Source: Protostelium mycophagum
Lineage: Eukaryota; Evosea; Variosea; Protosteliida; Protosteliaceae
Assembly: GCA_002081555.1 (NCBI GenBank)
Contig: MZNV01000297.1
Location: forward strand, 1-37,384
Length of the DNA stretch: 37,384 bases
Direction of reading: 5' to 3'
Both the position numbers and the translations under genes were made by a program. Shown piece after piece: positions 20,137-31,131 of the stretch. Below the pieces are notes generated by a model, which made no database searches, was not told where the DNA came from, and saw nothing but the letters and a program-made list of their open reading frames with translations. Positions within the stretch are counted from its first letter, which is position 1; every line of letters begins with the position of its first letter.

Positions 20137-21046
20137 TCAGTCCAAGAGATATATTCTCGATGCGATATCATCCACCATCCAGTTGACTCCATCTAACAAG
20201 CCTTCACCAGTCACAGCGCTGCACGCCATGATATTCCAATGTCTATGTGCTCCGATGTTGTGTATCGTCTCTGATTCGTCTAATGTTGTATCGTCATTCT
20301 GTACATCATCAAAAATGAGGTCATGATACACAAATTAAATTTCCAAAAAATTATAAAATTGTGAATTTGTAACAATTTTACAATTTTGAGATTTTTGAAT
20401 TTTGAAATCATTTGAATAAAACAGAAATCCTCTGACCTCGGTTTTGGCAGTCTCATTTAAACCCAAGACTTGTCTGATCTGTTCTAAACTGTGTGCGCCA
20501 GGGACATCTTGTTTGTTGGCCAAGATGAGAAGAGAAGCGCCGGCCAATTTCTGCTCGATTTCAACATGAGATCGTGGTGTACATGTTTTGGCTTCGCACG
20601 AATAGAGCGAGATATGAGCCGTACATCACCTCCTCTTTCAATAGCTCTTGAAGTTCCTCTTTACAATTGACCAGCCTGCGGATGTCTGCACTATCAACGA
20701 CCCATATGATTCCGTCATTTTCCTCGAAGTAATTTCTCCAGTATGAACGCAGTGATTTCTGCCCTCCTACATCCCAAATGTTTAACTTGTATCTTGAAAG
20801 ATCAGATCATGGAACCACAAGGATACTCACGTCCCATGTTCCAGAGTCTTTATATTGAAGCCTAATGTTGGGCTGATTTCGTCGATATCCTCTCCATTAA
20901 TTCTTTTTAAGATAGTCGTCTTTCCAGCATTATCCAGACCCCTTTTCTGTTCAGAAGATCGAGAGGAAACCTCCTACTCACAACATCAAAAGTCTCATCT
21001 CCCTCTCCTTCTGCTTCGTCTTCCTCAATACGGTAAGTAGCCCCAT
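20137..21046 (-). CDS. ARL2: ARL2-type small GTPase
   Basis: Five GT-AG exons (21046-20982, 20941-20831, 20792-20630, 20553-20437, 20298-20137) encode 205 residues. The N-terminus [20 protein letters not shown] is diagnostic of ARL2, and the second Gly is not followed by a strong myristoylation context. The G motifs are intact: P-loop GLDNAGKT, switch [16 protein letters not shown]3 [18 protein letters not shown]4 ANKQD, G5 [12 protein letters not shown]2 acts with tubulin cofactor D and the BART/PDE-delta effectors in microtubule and lipid-protein traffic. The 205 residues compare with about 184 in animals. The difference is an acidic insert ([16 protein letters not shown]) just before G5, encoded at the start of the last exon. 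Confidence 0.94.
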
Positions 21047-21256
21047 GTCGCCTTCTTTTGTAAGCTGCTCTGTGAAATGATCTGATTGTGTCTGAACAGC
21101 CTTCCTTGAAGGAAATTATCATAAAAATTCCCTCATTTTTGGTAAAATTCAACAAAGGCAGCCCAAAGCCTCAGAAATTGTTAAAGATGATCTCAGATAA
21201 TGGCAGTAAAAGGATCATCAGTTTTAGGATGTTTGTCAATTGAAGATCAAGATTTA

Positions 21257-21935
21257 TTATGCGGTTAATGGCTTCAACTCTTTCAGAGGCTTCAGCTCTT
21301 CGTCCCCAAAGAGAGGGATCTCGGCAACATCTCGGTTTACAAGGGCTTGTGTTGGTACGCCCAAGTTGAAACAGCCGAGATCGACCTTCACGATCTTGTA
21401 ACCGAGCAGATCGAATTCAACAGCGACACATCCTGAGAAATGGGATGGAGAGTAGGTCATGTGGGAAAAATCGACGCAAGCGGTTCCCACTTTGATGTCA
21501 GCGCAGAAATAAGGTTCTGAAACTAAAGAGGATGAGTCGTGTTTCTCTTGGAGATGCCATGCATCATGTCAATTTTGGTATTGAAATGAGATGGATTCCA
21601 GATGCAATCACTCACGAGAGTAGGTCTTGTTAACGAGGACCCAATCGTTAGCTGTCAAGACAAAATCGACTCCCTGGATTACATCAGAACGAATGATTCA
21701 AAACATCGGCACCATTTGTTGAGGCAGGTAGTCCATTCTGGCACAGACAGTCTCATTGGCATATCCGTACAGAGACATGGATTCACAGCAAGAGCAGAAC
21801 AATTCGGCTTTATTGCATAGGCAAGCTGAGATTGATCAGACCAGAAAAAGTATAACACATACCGGACTGAGCGACTGCAAAGAATGCAAGGAGAACCACG
21901 AGAGTGATGCGATTCATCATGGTGGAAAAATGCAT
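21257..21935 (-). CDS. Secreted Cys-rich protein, DUF4773-like
   Basis: Four exons (21935-21863, 21825-21713, 21673-21616, 21522-21257) encode 169 residues. A signal peptide (MNRITLVVLLAFFAVAQSG) is followed by CLCNKAELFCSCC and then ARMDYLPQQM, VDFVLTANDWVLVNKTYS, ACVDFSHMTYSPSHFSGCV and VDLGCFNLG. The order of the CxC..C.CC box, the C...DYLP box and the closing xLGCFxxG matches what I remember of DUF4773 (PF15998) secreted proteins of animals, whose function is unknown. The tail is charged (GDEELKPLKELKPLTA). Adjacent to, and on the same strand as, a secreted protease. Confidence 0.7.
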
Positions 21936-22092
21936 CTTCTTGTCGTGTTTCCTGATTGTAGACCGTGACGGCTCAAAATGTCATTTGATTTTATTTATTT
22001 TTATTTCGCGCTGAACCATCTCAAAGACATTATTCTTCCAATACGGGTGAAAAGCGACAGGGACAATGTATTAACTGAGTGTCTATTGTTTA

Positions 22093-24053
22093 TTACTGGT
22101 CAGCTGACCAATCTGGATCTGTTTTTTCTCTTGCAGAAACCCGACATATTTTCCTGAGAGTGTGAATATTTCTTTGTGTTTTTATGTCGATGAGTCCTTT
22201 TGACTTCACCGCAGAGAGAAAAGAATGATTAATGGATTTTTTAGGTGCGTTGTAGCTTGACAGAAATTTAAGTCACAAAAGCGTCAGTCTGTCACCTGTC
22301 AAGAAGGTGTTGCCGAGGAGTATGACGTCATCAGTCCCATTTTGAAAACCCCATTGGTACAATCCTGAAGGGCTGATGGCCATGTACTCTTTTCCGGTAT
22401 TTTTCACGGAAACATCACCGAATCTCCATGTGATGATGGGGAGGACATCAAAACTCTAAAAGCTTTATTATATATTTCTCGAAATTCTTTCACATATTTT
22501 GGATTTTAATTTCCCGCCAAGACACGAAAACAAAATTTTCAAATAAATTCTTTTGAAAAATAAAAAATCACCATGATGTTGCATATCTTTTTTCCTTGAA
22601 AAAAAGAATCTCCATTGCAGGCGCATTGTTGCGCGTTCTTAGCACATACTGCTGACTTGACTGAATCTACAACGCTGCTAAAAATAGCAGCAGGGAGCTG
22701 AGTGTATGTCGTGCCACTGTCTGTGATATTCAGAAAGATACGGAATACGGTAATGAACGTATCGGGACACGTTAGGAGATTTATTGTGAGGCAAATTCTT
22801 GGTTGTAAAAAAACTATAAATTAGACCATTATCAGAGGTTGTTTTAAATGTACAATTTTCAATATGATAAATATTCGCGGTAGCTACCGATCTATTGATG
22901 TAGGTAACACGTTAACGTCACCGTGTATCACGATGCAACTGGTGATATGTGCAGATGCTTGTCTGCCGGGTAATATATATTTTTGATGTTTTAAAAATAA
23001 TATACAATTTCAATTTGCAGACAAATAATGCGAAACTTTTCAATAAAAGATCACCCAGTACGGCAGTATACGGTTTGTTGGTCACAGACTTTGTGCCCAC
23101 ATTGACACCTGTCACTTTCACAGAATATTCTTTGAACTTTCCTCCCGCGTCAGGAGCCATGACAATTGTAGACAGTGAACCCTGGTGAATTTCGTCATCA
23201 TAATCATTAAATGATCAGAAATTTCTAAATCTCGAAATCCAAAAAAAACTCACTGAAAAGTATTTCTGGTCAGGACGTCCAACCGTAAAATAACCAATAT
23301 TATTTGCGAAAAATGCAATGTAAAAAGCCTGGGGTAGCGCTTTGTCTTTGTATAATTGTTTCATGGCAGGGCTGACCTCCTGTTGATCTCAGATCTTTCG
23401 TGGAAAATTCTGAGAAATTTCTACCCCCGCATCAGTGAAACCGACACCGAGGATTCCATCAGCTTGAGGTGCCTCAAAATCACCGTTTGTTCGTAACACT
23501 TCAGCGAAGAGAACTTTTTGGGTTGTAGACAGCCCCCCGATACTGATGACGTCATTCACTAAGACCCCTAATATTCATCATTATGTGATGAAATGAACAC
23601 ATCGATTTGTAATGATACATCATGATTCCGTGATTAGAAAAATAGACATCAATTACCTGTCCAAGAGGAATCGTCTTGATAGTCGTAAGATTGTTGACAA
23701 TGTTTTGAAGTCGTGCACTTGTGATTCGGCACAGAACTGCACACCTTACTGTCGCAAGGTTCCAGAACTGAAGTAGTGCTGTTGGCGGGAACATAAAAGT
23801 TCTTAGGAGTACCGGGGCACTTGTTCTTCACACATACTTGGCCATACACGGCCATCTTCAGACATCAGCAACCGAATCAGATGACATCGAATGGATATAC
23901 CATGTCGCTGCCGGTATCTAATTGGAGATTGAATGATTTGGGTGGTGTCCCAATTGAAACGTGAATGTTCCATTGATCACCGTTCCATTTGATCTTCTCT
24001 GTTTGTGACAGAACAAAAGAAATGAATATACTGAAGAGGACAACTCTCTTCAT
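22093..24053 (-). CDS. Secreted pepsin-family aspartic protease
   Basis: Eight exons (24053-23901, 23855-23657, 23567-23425, 23379-23254, 23181-23055, 22720-22572, 22455-22296, 22196-22093) join to 386 residues. A signal peptide (VLFSIFISFVLSQ) leads within about 15 residues to the first catalytic box QLDTGSD; the second is AVLDSGTTYTQLP. Both aspartates are present. A Cys-rich flap region (CVKNKCPGTP, LEPCDSKVCSSVPNHKC, YDYQDDSSWTG) resembles nepenthesin-type enzymes. ADGILGVGF and LLGNTFLTG are further family marks. The pro-segment usual in pepsins is nearly absent. The last exon lacks the usual YT.FD strand and is basic, so the C-terminal splice is the least certain part. Confidence 0.85.
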
Positions 24054-24354
24054 CTCTGGCTCTCGGCAGAAACATCAAGGCCCAAGAACCGGAGCTTTCA
24101 AGTTGAAGCTGTCAAATTACACTTGAATTTATTTATTTCTGGACAAGAAGGAGGGAAATGTCGTGCTTGTGCATGTTTTAGGACGCACTTTTCAAATCAG
24201 TTGTTCATTTAAAACAAGGTTTTGTGTTGGTTGTTGTTCCTTCCGCTTCCGTGCAGTTCCAGCCCTGTTCCTTCACGAGAAAAAAATGCTCAAAAAATGT
24301 CCGCATGCAAGTAGATTGAAATTTTGTCTTGCACATTCTCAGAGCGACCACCCG

Positions 24355-25414
24355 ATGATGGATGACACGGATACCTCTATAATTGCTGAGGATTTAGATC
24401 TGGCTGTCCCATTATCACCTTCAGCTTTGCATGTGAGGAAACTATCAACAACGAGGAGGCACTCTTCACATTTTGCACCACCGGCAAGCATGGTCGCTGA
24501 ACAAAAAGTCGCAAGATTTTCTTTACTTCCTTCTGCAAGGGACATTATTGGTGCGATAGAGGTAAAATGTTCATTATAATACGGATGTTGATCGAGGCTT
24601 AGAAGTCTGGTGACGACAATCTACAAGCAAAGTCGAATTTAGGTGCACTCTTACCACCACCGACACCAAACAAGGATGACCTGCTGGTGAGTAAATAATC
24701 TCAAAAATGGTCTTGATCATTTCCGTAGAGATCAGAAGAAGAGGCAGATGAACCTTCAGAAGAAAACAAAAACGATAAATTATTTGAGAGGGTCGCTGTG
24801 ACCTCAAACATCGGAAGAGTATCGCAAGAATCATTAGCTGTAGAGGAGTTGGAAGTGTCTGCTTCCACATGTTGGTGCTTCTTACCCCAAGATCATTCAA
24901 AGTAAGTGTCATTGATTACGATTTGAAGTTTCAATCTCAAGAATAAAAAACTTTTCTTAGTCATGGACAACTGTTTTTCCCGCCAAATCACTCTTTCAAA
25001 TTTCAAATTCTAACGAGTTCCAGTGATAAGACGGTGGACATCATCGCCATCAGGGAGCGCGATGAGACGAACAAGAAGATAGAGACAGAGAGGTTCCAGC
25101 TGTCCGCAGATAAAGAGGCTGAAGAACTCGAGCTGTTGGCCCAGAAAGAGAGTGATTTTCAGAACAACTTTGATGGCATGAAGAGACATCTAGAAATTTT
25201 GGAGCAGTACAAAGGTATTTTTTTATTTTATAAATTTTTTATTATAATTTTTTTTATTTTAAAGTTTTTTTAATTCTGTGTATTTTCTGAACTTTTTAAA
25301 AAAATTGAAATTTTTCGAGGTCAAAATGTCCGACGCGTTAATTACCGTGAAAATTGGCGGTATCTTATTACCAAAAAAATTCCCAATTGTGGTGAATATT
25401 TCTTGTACAAATGA
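24355..25414 (+). CDS. Coiled-coil protein of unknown function
   Basis: Five exons (24355-24561, 24603-24686, 24729-24901, 25024-25214, 25320-25414) give 249 residues. The N-terminal part is Ser/Thr-rich and disordered (MMDDTDTSIIAEDLDLAVPL, RKLSTTRRHSSHFAPP), with LGALLPPPTPNKDD and an acidic patch. The fourth exon is a strong coiled coil (IRERDETNKKIETERFQLSA, then EAEELELLAQKESDFQNN). The last exon reads GQNVRRVNYRENWRYLITKK and ends EYFLYK, TGA. Its 3' part overlaps the DUSP12 first exon in another frame. A 5' UTR intron is likely (acceptor TTGCACATTCTCAG before 24340). No domain recognised. Confidence 0.65.
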
Positions 25415-27124
25415 GTCTCAAAATCGAGTTTCATTTTTTTGAAACGTAAAGTTGACATCTGTAGTGGCCGAGCCCAACTACATCGGTTTTGGTGTCTATC
25501 TTAGCTCTTTTCTTGGCGCCAAAAACCTGGAAATCATGCAAGATCTAAATATAGGACACGTACTCGTCGCCGCAAATAAACTTCCCTGCCGTTTCAAAGG
25601 AGTGAGAAGTTGAAATTCTGATGAAATTTCACTGAAAAAATCAGGATTTGGAGTATCTACAACTCGAAGTGAGCGACTGGCCCGGAGAAGACATATTGTC
25701 GCATTTTTCAGATGCCTGCGACTTTATGAAAGAAGCAGTAGAATCTAACAATAACGTACTTGTACATTGGTAAGTTGAAATTTCACTGAAAATTCGCTGA
25801 TATTTTTTTAATATTTTTTTTTTCTTTTTTTATAAAATTAAATTCTGATTTTTTGCAGTTCAGCGGGTGTGTCCCGGTCCGCTTCCTGTGTAATCGCGTA
25901 AGTTCACGTTATCTTACCGCGACTCCCGTCTCCTTACCGTCCCCAGTTACATCATGAGAGAGCAAGGTCTAAATTTCTACAACGCCAGAAGGCTGGTCAG
26001 GGCCAACAGAAATTGTATCAAGCCCAATAGAGGCTTCGTGAGGCAGTTGCTATTATGGGACAGATTTAAATACAATATTCGATCAGATCCCGAGACTTAT
26101 CTGATGTGGAAATTGGAAATCTACGCTAAAGAGGAGAAGAGTGAGTGGTTTTGGCGGGAAAATGTCTGACGCGTTGTAGTGGCACCGTTTTCAACCGTAC
26201 AATGTGGGTTGGACCCGATCGAGGTATTTTTAATTCTCGAATATTGTTTTATTTGGGAAAATTTTTCGGTTCAAAAATCTATAAAATTTATTTGTATATA
26301 AATAAATATATTATCTCAAAAATTCGATTTTCTCACGATTCTGCAGATTTTTAAGCAGAAATTCGTCGACAGATTTTTCCGTGAATATTCGTCACAAGTG
26401 GATGCGGAATATCTCTCTTCATTGCACGTGTTTGCTTGTAAAAAGTGAGCCCTGAGATTTCACCTCTTTATATTTCAATTTATAAGTTGTATTAAATCGC
26501 ATCTGTATCAGTGTTTATACCCATCTACACCATTGTAGACTGACCCCATCAGGTGCAACCGCTGGCTCTTCACGCGTCTAAATTTGGAGCCTGAATCCAC
26601 GGAGGATTATTATTTCATAGACAGAATGAATTGCTTCTCTACTTATAACGTTCACGGCCGCATCTGTTGCCCTTCTTGTGGCTCCACTATGGGATCTTAT
26701 TCCATGCACAAGCAGATCTTAGATGGTGAAAACGTCAGCAGATTTGTCGTGGAGAAGGGTAAATTAGACATCTTGCAGATGTCCTTGAAAGACTTGGTGA
26801 AAGGTGAGTTTTTGTGAGAAAAAACTTGTTGGAGATTGTTTTTTTGTACAGCAACAAGAGTACATCAATGGAAAGGGCGCCACAGCAATATTTGGCTCTA
26901 TCAAAACAGAAGTTTCGCGACAAAAATGCCTTTGGCATCTCATACTTTTGGTCAATAACAGCATTTTTAATCCGGTGTCAGGTGCCGAAGAGAGTGGCAA
27001 CCCCGGTAGCACCCTGTTCCCCCACGTGAGTGCCGCGAGGCCGAGGATGGTCAGAAGGCTATCAAGGCTAGCCTCTTCGGCCTCTTCGTCTCCTGTCAAC
27101 TCTTCATCAAACGGATATGAATAA
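25326..27124 (+). CDS. DUSP12: DUSP12/YVH1-type dual-specificity phosphatase
   Basis: Ten exons (25326-25391, 25452-25601, 25645-25769, 25859-25897, 25947-26140, 26180-26223, 26347-26444, 26553-26803, 26852-26950, 26982-27124) encode 402 residues. The phosphatase domain has YLSSFLGAKNLEIMQDLNIG, the general acid loop VSDWPGED and the P-loop HCSAGVSRSAS. The C-terminal zinc module holds ACKKCNRW and ICCPSCGSTMGSY, as in DUSP12/YVH1, which acts in 60S ribosome maturation and stress signalling. A Ser-rich tail (RLSRLASSASSSPVNSSS) is extra. Exon 6 uses the acceptor GCGTTGTAG. The assigned start (MSDALITVKIGG) overlaps the preceding gene in another frame, so the first exon is less secure than the rest. 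Confidence 0.88.
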
Positions 27125-27548
27125 AGAGGGTGTATAACTCGAATTTCGGTTGCGAAACAAAGTGACAGCAGCAGCCGGGGATGCCTGTTGATATGGTGTT
27201 TTGCGGTACAGAATAATACTGGTAGTGTTCCTAAGGCAGGTTGTTTGCACTGCCATCACCCTTTCATCAACCAGCTCACTTGCGTTTCAGATAACTCCTC
27301 AGAGAGTCTTGCTTTGAAAAACAGAAAGGCGAATTGTTTCCCTTGTCTTGTGGAACCTATCCTTTGGTTATACTGCCGTCATATGGCATATGTCAAAGTG
27401 GATGACATGTTGTGGTTTGCGGACGCGCAAAGATGACAGAGAAGGCTTCAAAAGCAACTTCCTGAGCTTTGTACCACACCTACAAAGAAGTACAAGGTTA
27501 GAAGGAGTGTATCACCTTCTAAATGCTCAATATATACACTCCTTCTGA
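27125..27548. other. Intergenic with an inverted repeat
   Basis: Between DUSP12 and the RGS gene. A plus frame at 27188-27436 has a CLHCHHPF patch but no good start. A 13-base inverted repeat (AGAAGGAGTGTAT at 27500-27512, ATACACTCCTTCT at 27534-27546) ends two bases before the RGS start codon and could form a 5' UTR hairpin. Confidence 0.4.
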
Positions 27549-28844
27549 ATGATATGGGACGATTTGCTGAAAATTCGTGAAGAACCCGGAACAAATTTCC
27601 AGGATGGTTGCTATGGGAATGCGATGAACACTGCCCAAACCACAAAGAACGCTCGCAGCATGGGCAAAGACATTGATCTTCTGGGGACATGTGAGTTGTG
27701 ATCCTAATTATTTTATCAAGGAAAATGACAAGACATGTAGCGCCATCTGCTGAGGGAATTTTACCTTCTGTGCCTGGCCACATAGAAGGAGTGAGTAGAA
27801 ACGCGACGTATATAGGTGACATAATCACCAGGTAGAAGAGGAGCTACGAAGGATCCTGAATCACAAAGATGCACTTACCATATATCACAAGTGGTGTTCA
27901 GATCATCTTTGCGAAGAGAATATTGATTTTTGGATGGATGTGGAGGTGAATCTTCATTTCTATGGCATCCCAATCTTTTGATGACTACCATCTCATCGCG
28001 GAAATCAACATTAACCATTTAATACGAATGATTGACTTCTTAGATTGCGCGGTTAGAGGCACCAGATGGACAAAAAGAGATGATGAAAAATGTGTACCTC
28101 AATTACATGCAGAAAGGAGCCTTACATCCCATCAATATCGATCAGAACATATTAGATAAGGCTGCAATTATGGTCCGAAGTGGAACGCTTCACATTGCCT
28201 ACTTCAGAGATGTGCAAAGACAGGTATCGACACCACCGTGCATGCGACATCTAACACCGGCAGATATTTCTTTTAATGTCTTTAGACATGGTAAAACGCT
28301 TTCTGAGGGCTGAAGAGTATGTCGCTTGGAGGAACAAAATGGTTAGTACCAAATTCCTCGCCTTGTATTTATTTTTTCAGACTGCCATCTCGGGTCTGAG
28401 CGAGAAGCAACAGAGAAGACACACAGTCCAGTTGAAAAAGACGATCTCATCAGGTACAGTAGAGATCCCATCATGAAATCATTCTGATCATTACAGAGGG
28501 CTTGGCTTTGGAGCGGATAGATCGGCTCTTTAGACTGAGAACCTGGAGGTTATTCACTGTTGACGGTCTAATGCGGAGTTCTTGGGATGAGATGGGCCAC
28601 AACACCTCAAAGTGAGTTCCAAATATAGCTCCTCCAACTTTTAGAAAGTGAAAAAAAGTTGGATCTACAATTTCAAGTTGTAAAATTTGATGACGTGTGC
28701 AGACAGAGGAAATTATTTTTTGAGAGGAACCACTGGGAGAAGGTGGAGAAGGCGCTGCGAAGGCTTGGAATCGATTACGTGTCAAGCGAACACCAACAAA
28801 GACTCTCTGGTGAGCATGAGAGGAGGGTCAGCAAAGAATGGTGA
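27549..28844 (+). CDS. RGS-domain protein
   Basis: Eight exons (27549-27690, 27741-27790, 27832-27945, 28044-28223, 28264-28341, 28381-28453, 28497-28611, 28703-28844) encode 297 residues. After a polar N-terminus (MIWDDLLKIREEPGTNFQDG) comes an RGS domain: LCEENIDFWMDVE, YLNYMQKGALHPINID, AYFRDVQRQ and MSLDMVKRFLRAEEYVAW. These correspond to helices 3-9, which bind G-alpha switch regions and speed GTP hydrolysis. A basic helical extension follows (KQQRRHTVQLKKTIS, RIDRLFRLRTWRLF), ending RRVSKEW and TGA. No GGL or DEP domain is visible, so it is a simple RGS type. The conserved Asn-Ile-Asp after helix 5 is kept as PINID. Confidence 0.88.
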
Positions 28845-28989
28845 TTGTATAATAAATGTGTAGTTTTGGGTCTTTTGTTGTCTTTACCTTCTCTGCGTTT
28901 TGCCACCATGAAGACATAACACGACAAGGGGAGAGTTATAAGTTTTCTATTTCTTGGGGGTGGGTCCTCTTCATTTCATACTCCAGTCA
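28845..28989. other. 3' flank of the RGS gene
   Basis: An AATAAA lies 8 bases after the RGS stop (about 28851). No coding signal. Confidence 0.5.
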
Positions 28990-29360
28990 TCTGCAATCAA
29001 TAAACCTTGGACTAAAAATAATTCTAGCTGATTTACATTTACCAAATCTCAGCACAAAATATGGACACTTATGCACGGCTAACACGAGATTGGGAGAACT
29101 GGAAGCTTGTCAACAAAGGAACCCATCGTTCAAGGACCTTTGATGCCAACTATGCAAAAGACCAAAGGAGACGCTCAACCACATCCTCACCAAGTGCTCA
29201 GGGACTTTATGATGCCATGACAGAGTACTCTGCAGAATAATTTTCAACAAAATTTCAGAGGTGACACTTCTGAAGCAGAGTGGGGCTCCCGAAGTGGGAA
29301 CCATTCATCAGTATCTACAACGCGCCATATTGGCCTTGTAAACTGCCAGTGGAGCTGAAC
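28990..29360 (+). mobile_element. Relic of a LINE (non-LTR) retrotransposon, 3' end of the RT ORF
   Basis: One frame reads LGELEACQQRNPSFKDL, stop, CQLCKRPKETLNHILTKCSG, TL, stop, CHDRVLCRIIFNKISE. The C-x2-C ... H-x4-C module followed by HD.V is the terminal zinc knuckle of non-LTR retrotransposon polyproteins. Both interruptions are TGA where Arg (CGA) would be expected, in keeping with CpG decay. No reverse transcriptase core or clear ends are visible, so this is a short 5'-truncated, dead fragment. Confidence 0.65.
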
Positions 29361-30323
29361 AAATAAAAAGCTAGCCCTCTATGGTCAGTCAGACCTTCCC
29401 AGTGTTCCATTTTGTGGAAAGACAGATATTTGAAACAATTTCCAGAGAGTGGCAAAAAAAATTTAAAAATTAAATTTCCCTCCACACGCCGTTTTTTCTG
29501 GAATCACAAGAGGTCATTACACATCGTCCGTTTATATGTGCTTGTCCGACGTTCCATTCATTGTACATCTCGTTGTTTGATACAGGAATATACAGTCATC
29601 TGATCTCGTCCAATGATCTCATTTATGTGACTTTGGTGTCAGAGAAGAACTCAGAGATTGGCCTGCTGTTGTCCAAAGGGGTGGATTTCCTCGACATTTT
29701 AGAGCTTATCGCTTCCCTTTCGGCTTCTGCTCGACCTCTCTGGTTGCTTTCTGATCGCGTGTCCTCACGCGCTCATGTTTGTGATGAAGTGATAGTGCCT
29801 TCTCGCCAGTTACGTTGCCATAGCTGTGCGCCTTCGGTTTTCGCCAGGATTCACACAGCTGCGATTCTATGACAGCAGAATATTTTTATATACCAGTATG
29901 ACCACGCTGGTATGTGGTAATAATCCAAAAAATCACGGTAGTTAACGCGTTAATATTGATCAAGTTGTGATCACTTTCCATCACCCTGGGCTTGTCCCAC
30001 GGAGCCCAACCACTATTCCGAACACCAAGTGAAATTTCGACATCAAATATAAAAAATACGCACGTTGTCCGGCCGACACCACCAACAGGAGCAGAATGAA
30101 CCTCACTCTGGGTCGTTGGTACAAGTACACAACCTAAGATGTGTGTCGGAGTTACTCCGCCGAGTTACCAGAGTAATTGTACTCGCTTGTTTCCACCTTT
30201 GAAGAAGCACCGGTGCTTCTGTTGTCTTGGGGAAACAAAGAAACGATTCACAGAATCCAAGCACAAAAATATCCAAGTATTTTCGTTTCGCAGGCTGTGA
30301 AGTAAAAGCTATGTACAGACGGT
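29361..30323. other. Region with no firm gene
   Basis: A plus frame at 29561-29872 (SSNDLIYVTLVSEKNSEIG, then LLSKGVDFLDILELIASLSA) preceded by GTTTGATACAG looks like an exon with longin-like character, but I find no partner exons. Downstream are CATTACCACATACCAGC-type AT-rich sequence, a GTTAACGCGTTAA palindrome at about 29940 and an 18-base perfect palindrome at 30203-30220. Nothing else supported. Confidence 0.35.
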
Positions 30324-30882
30324 CTATTGAGGTGGCTCATTAACAGCCTGTTTGGCAGCAAAATCAAGAGTACCAGCGATCACGATGACATCCTTCTCGA
30401 TTGTCTTTGCCCAGTTTTCTATATCTCCGATTTCCTAATTAAATGAGACATCACCTCTGTTTGTCTGATTATATATATGTCGAACTCAAATCATTAGGGA
30501 TTATTGTCTCAAGCGTTGAGAACAGATGGTGACGTCATATTGATGTGATTAAGACAGTAAGAACAATTATACCTTCAAAGTGTCGTTGAAATTATTGACA
30601 AGTGCCAACCATTGAGCAGTTTGCTTGGCGAAACGTTGAGTTTGTAAGTGGAGATTCCTCGATTCGGCATCGATCTTCTTTTGATTAGAAAATACTTCAG
30701 CGACACCATCGTTCACTGAATTCAGCATTTCTGTTGTGGCGACACCTACTGCCGCCAGCGCCTGCTTCTTCTTTATCTCTGCATACCAAATCAATCCGGG
30801 ATCGATTCACGTTTATCTAACCATTCTCTTCTTTCAGGCGATTTGTTCGTGTTTGATGATCTTTAACGAGCTTGGTCAGCAT
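30324..30882 (-). CDS. BLOC1S1: BLOC-1 subunit 1
   Basis: Three exons (30882-30822, 30778-30573, 30434-30324) encode 125 residues, the same length as I recall for the animal protein. The chain starts MLTKLVKDHQTRTNRLKEEN, continues with a long coiled coil (SNQKKIDAESRNLHLQTQ) and the family core RFAKQTAQWLALVNNFNDTL, then EIGDIENWAKTIEKD. It ends AVNEPPQ and TAG. BLOC1S1 (GCN5L1) is part of BLOC-1 and BORC, which act in endosome and lysosome biogenesis and positioning. It is head-to-head with RPL6, about 250 bases between start codons. Confidence 0.95.
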
Positions 30883-31131
30883 ATCGTCCTCTTTGTCTCA
30901 TTCTGTTCACATGTCGACACAACTATTGTCGACGTTTTTTACCCGTGCAAAATCGGTGTAGAACAGACAAGCTCGAGGATTCTTCGTTGATCCGTCTTCA
31001 TCCCGAGCAAAGGAAGGTCAGTGCATCGTCCTCTTTAGACATCCATCCTGTTTTCGCTGAGAGGAGAAAACCTACATCTTGATTATACTGTGTGTTGTTG
31101 ACAAATTTTGATTTTGCATTAGTAAGGAATA
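30883..31131. promoter_or_regulatory. Divergent promoter region of BLOC1S1 and RPL6
   Basis: The 249 bases between the two start codons must hold both promoters. The RPL6 side shows a T-rich acceptor-like end (ATTTTGCATTAG, about 31111-31122) just before the start, suggesting a 5' UTR intron as is common in ribosomal protein genes. No TATA box was identified. Confidence 0.45.

Noticed and set aside
27448-27828. 126-codon minus frame across the RGS start.
   Set aside because: It is the antisense of RGS exons 1-2 and their intron; no coding character of its own.
27946-28043. Frame reading DDYHLIAEININHLIRM inside the RGS gene, resembling the consensus after helix 4.
   Set aside because: Including it would make the RGS domain about 21 residues too long and has no AG acceptor. 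Splicing 27945 to 28044 restores the family spacing.
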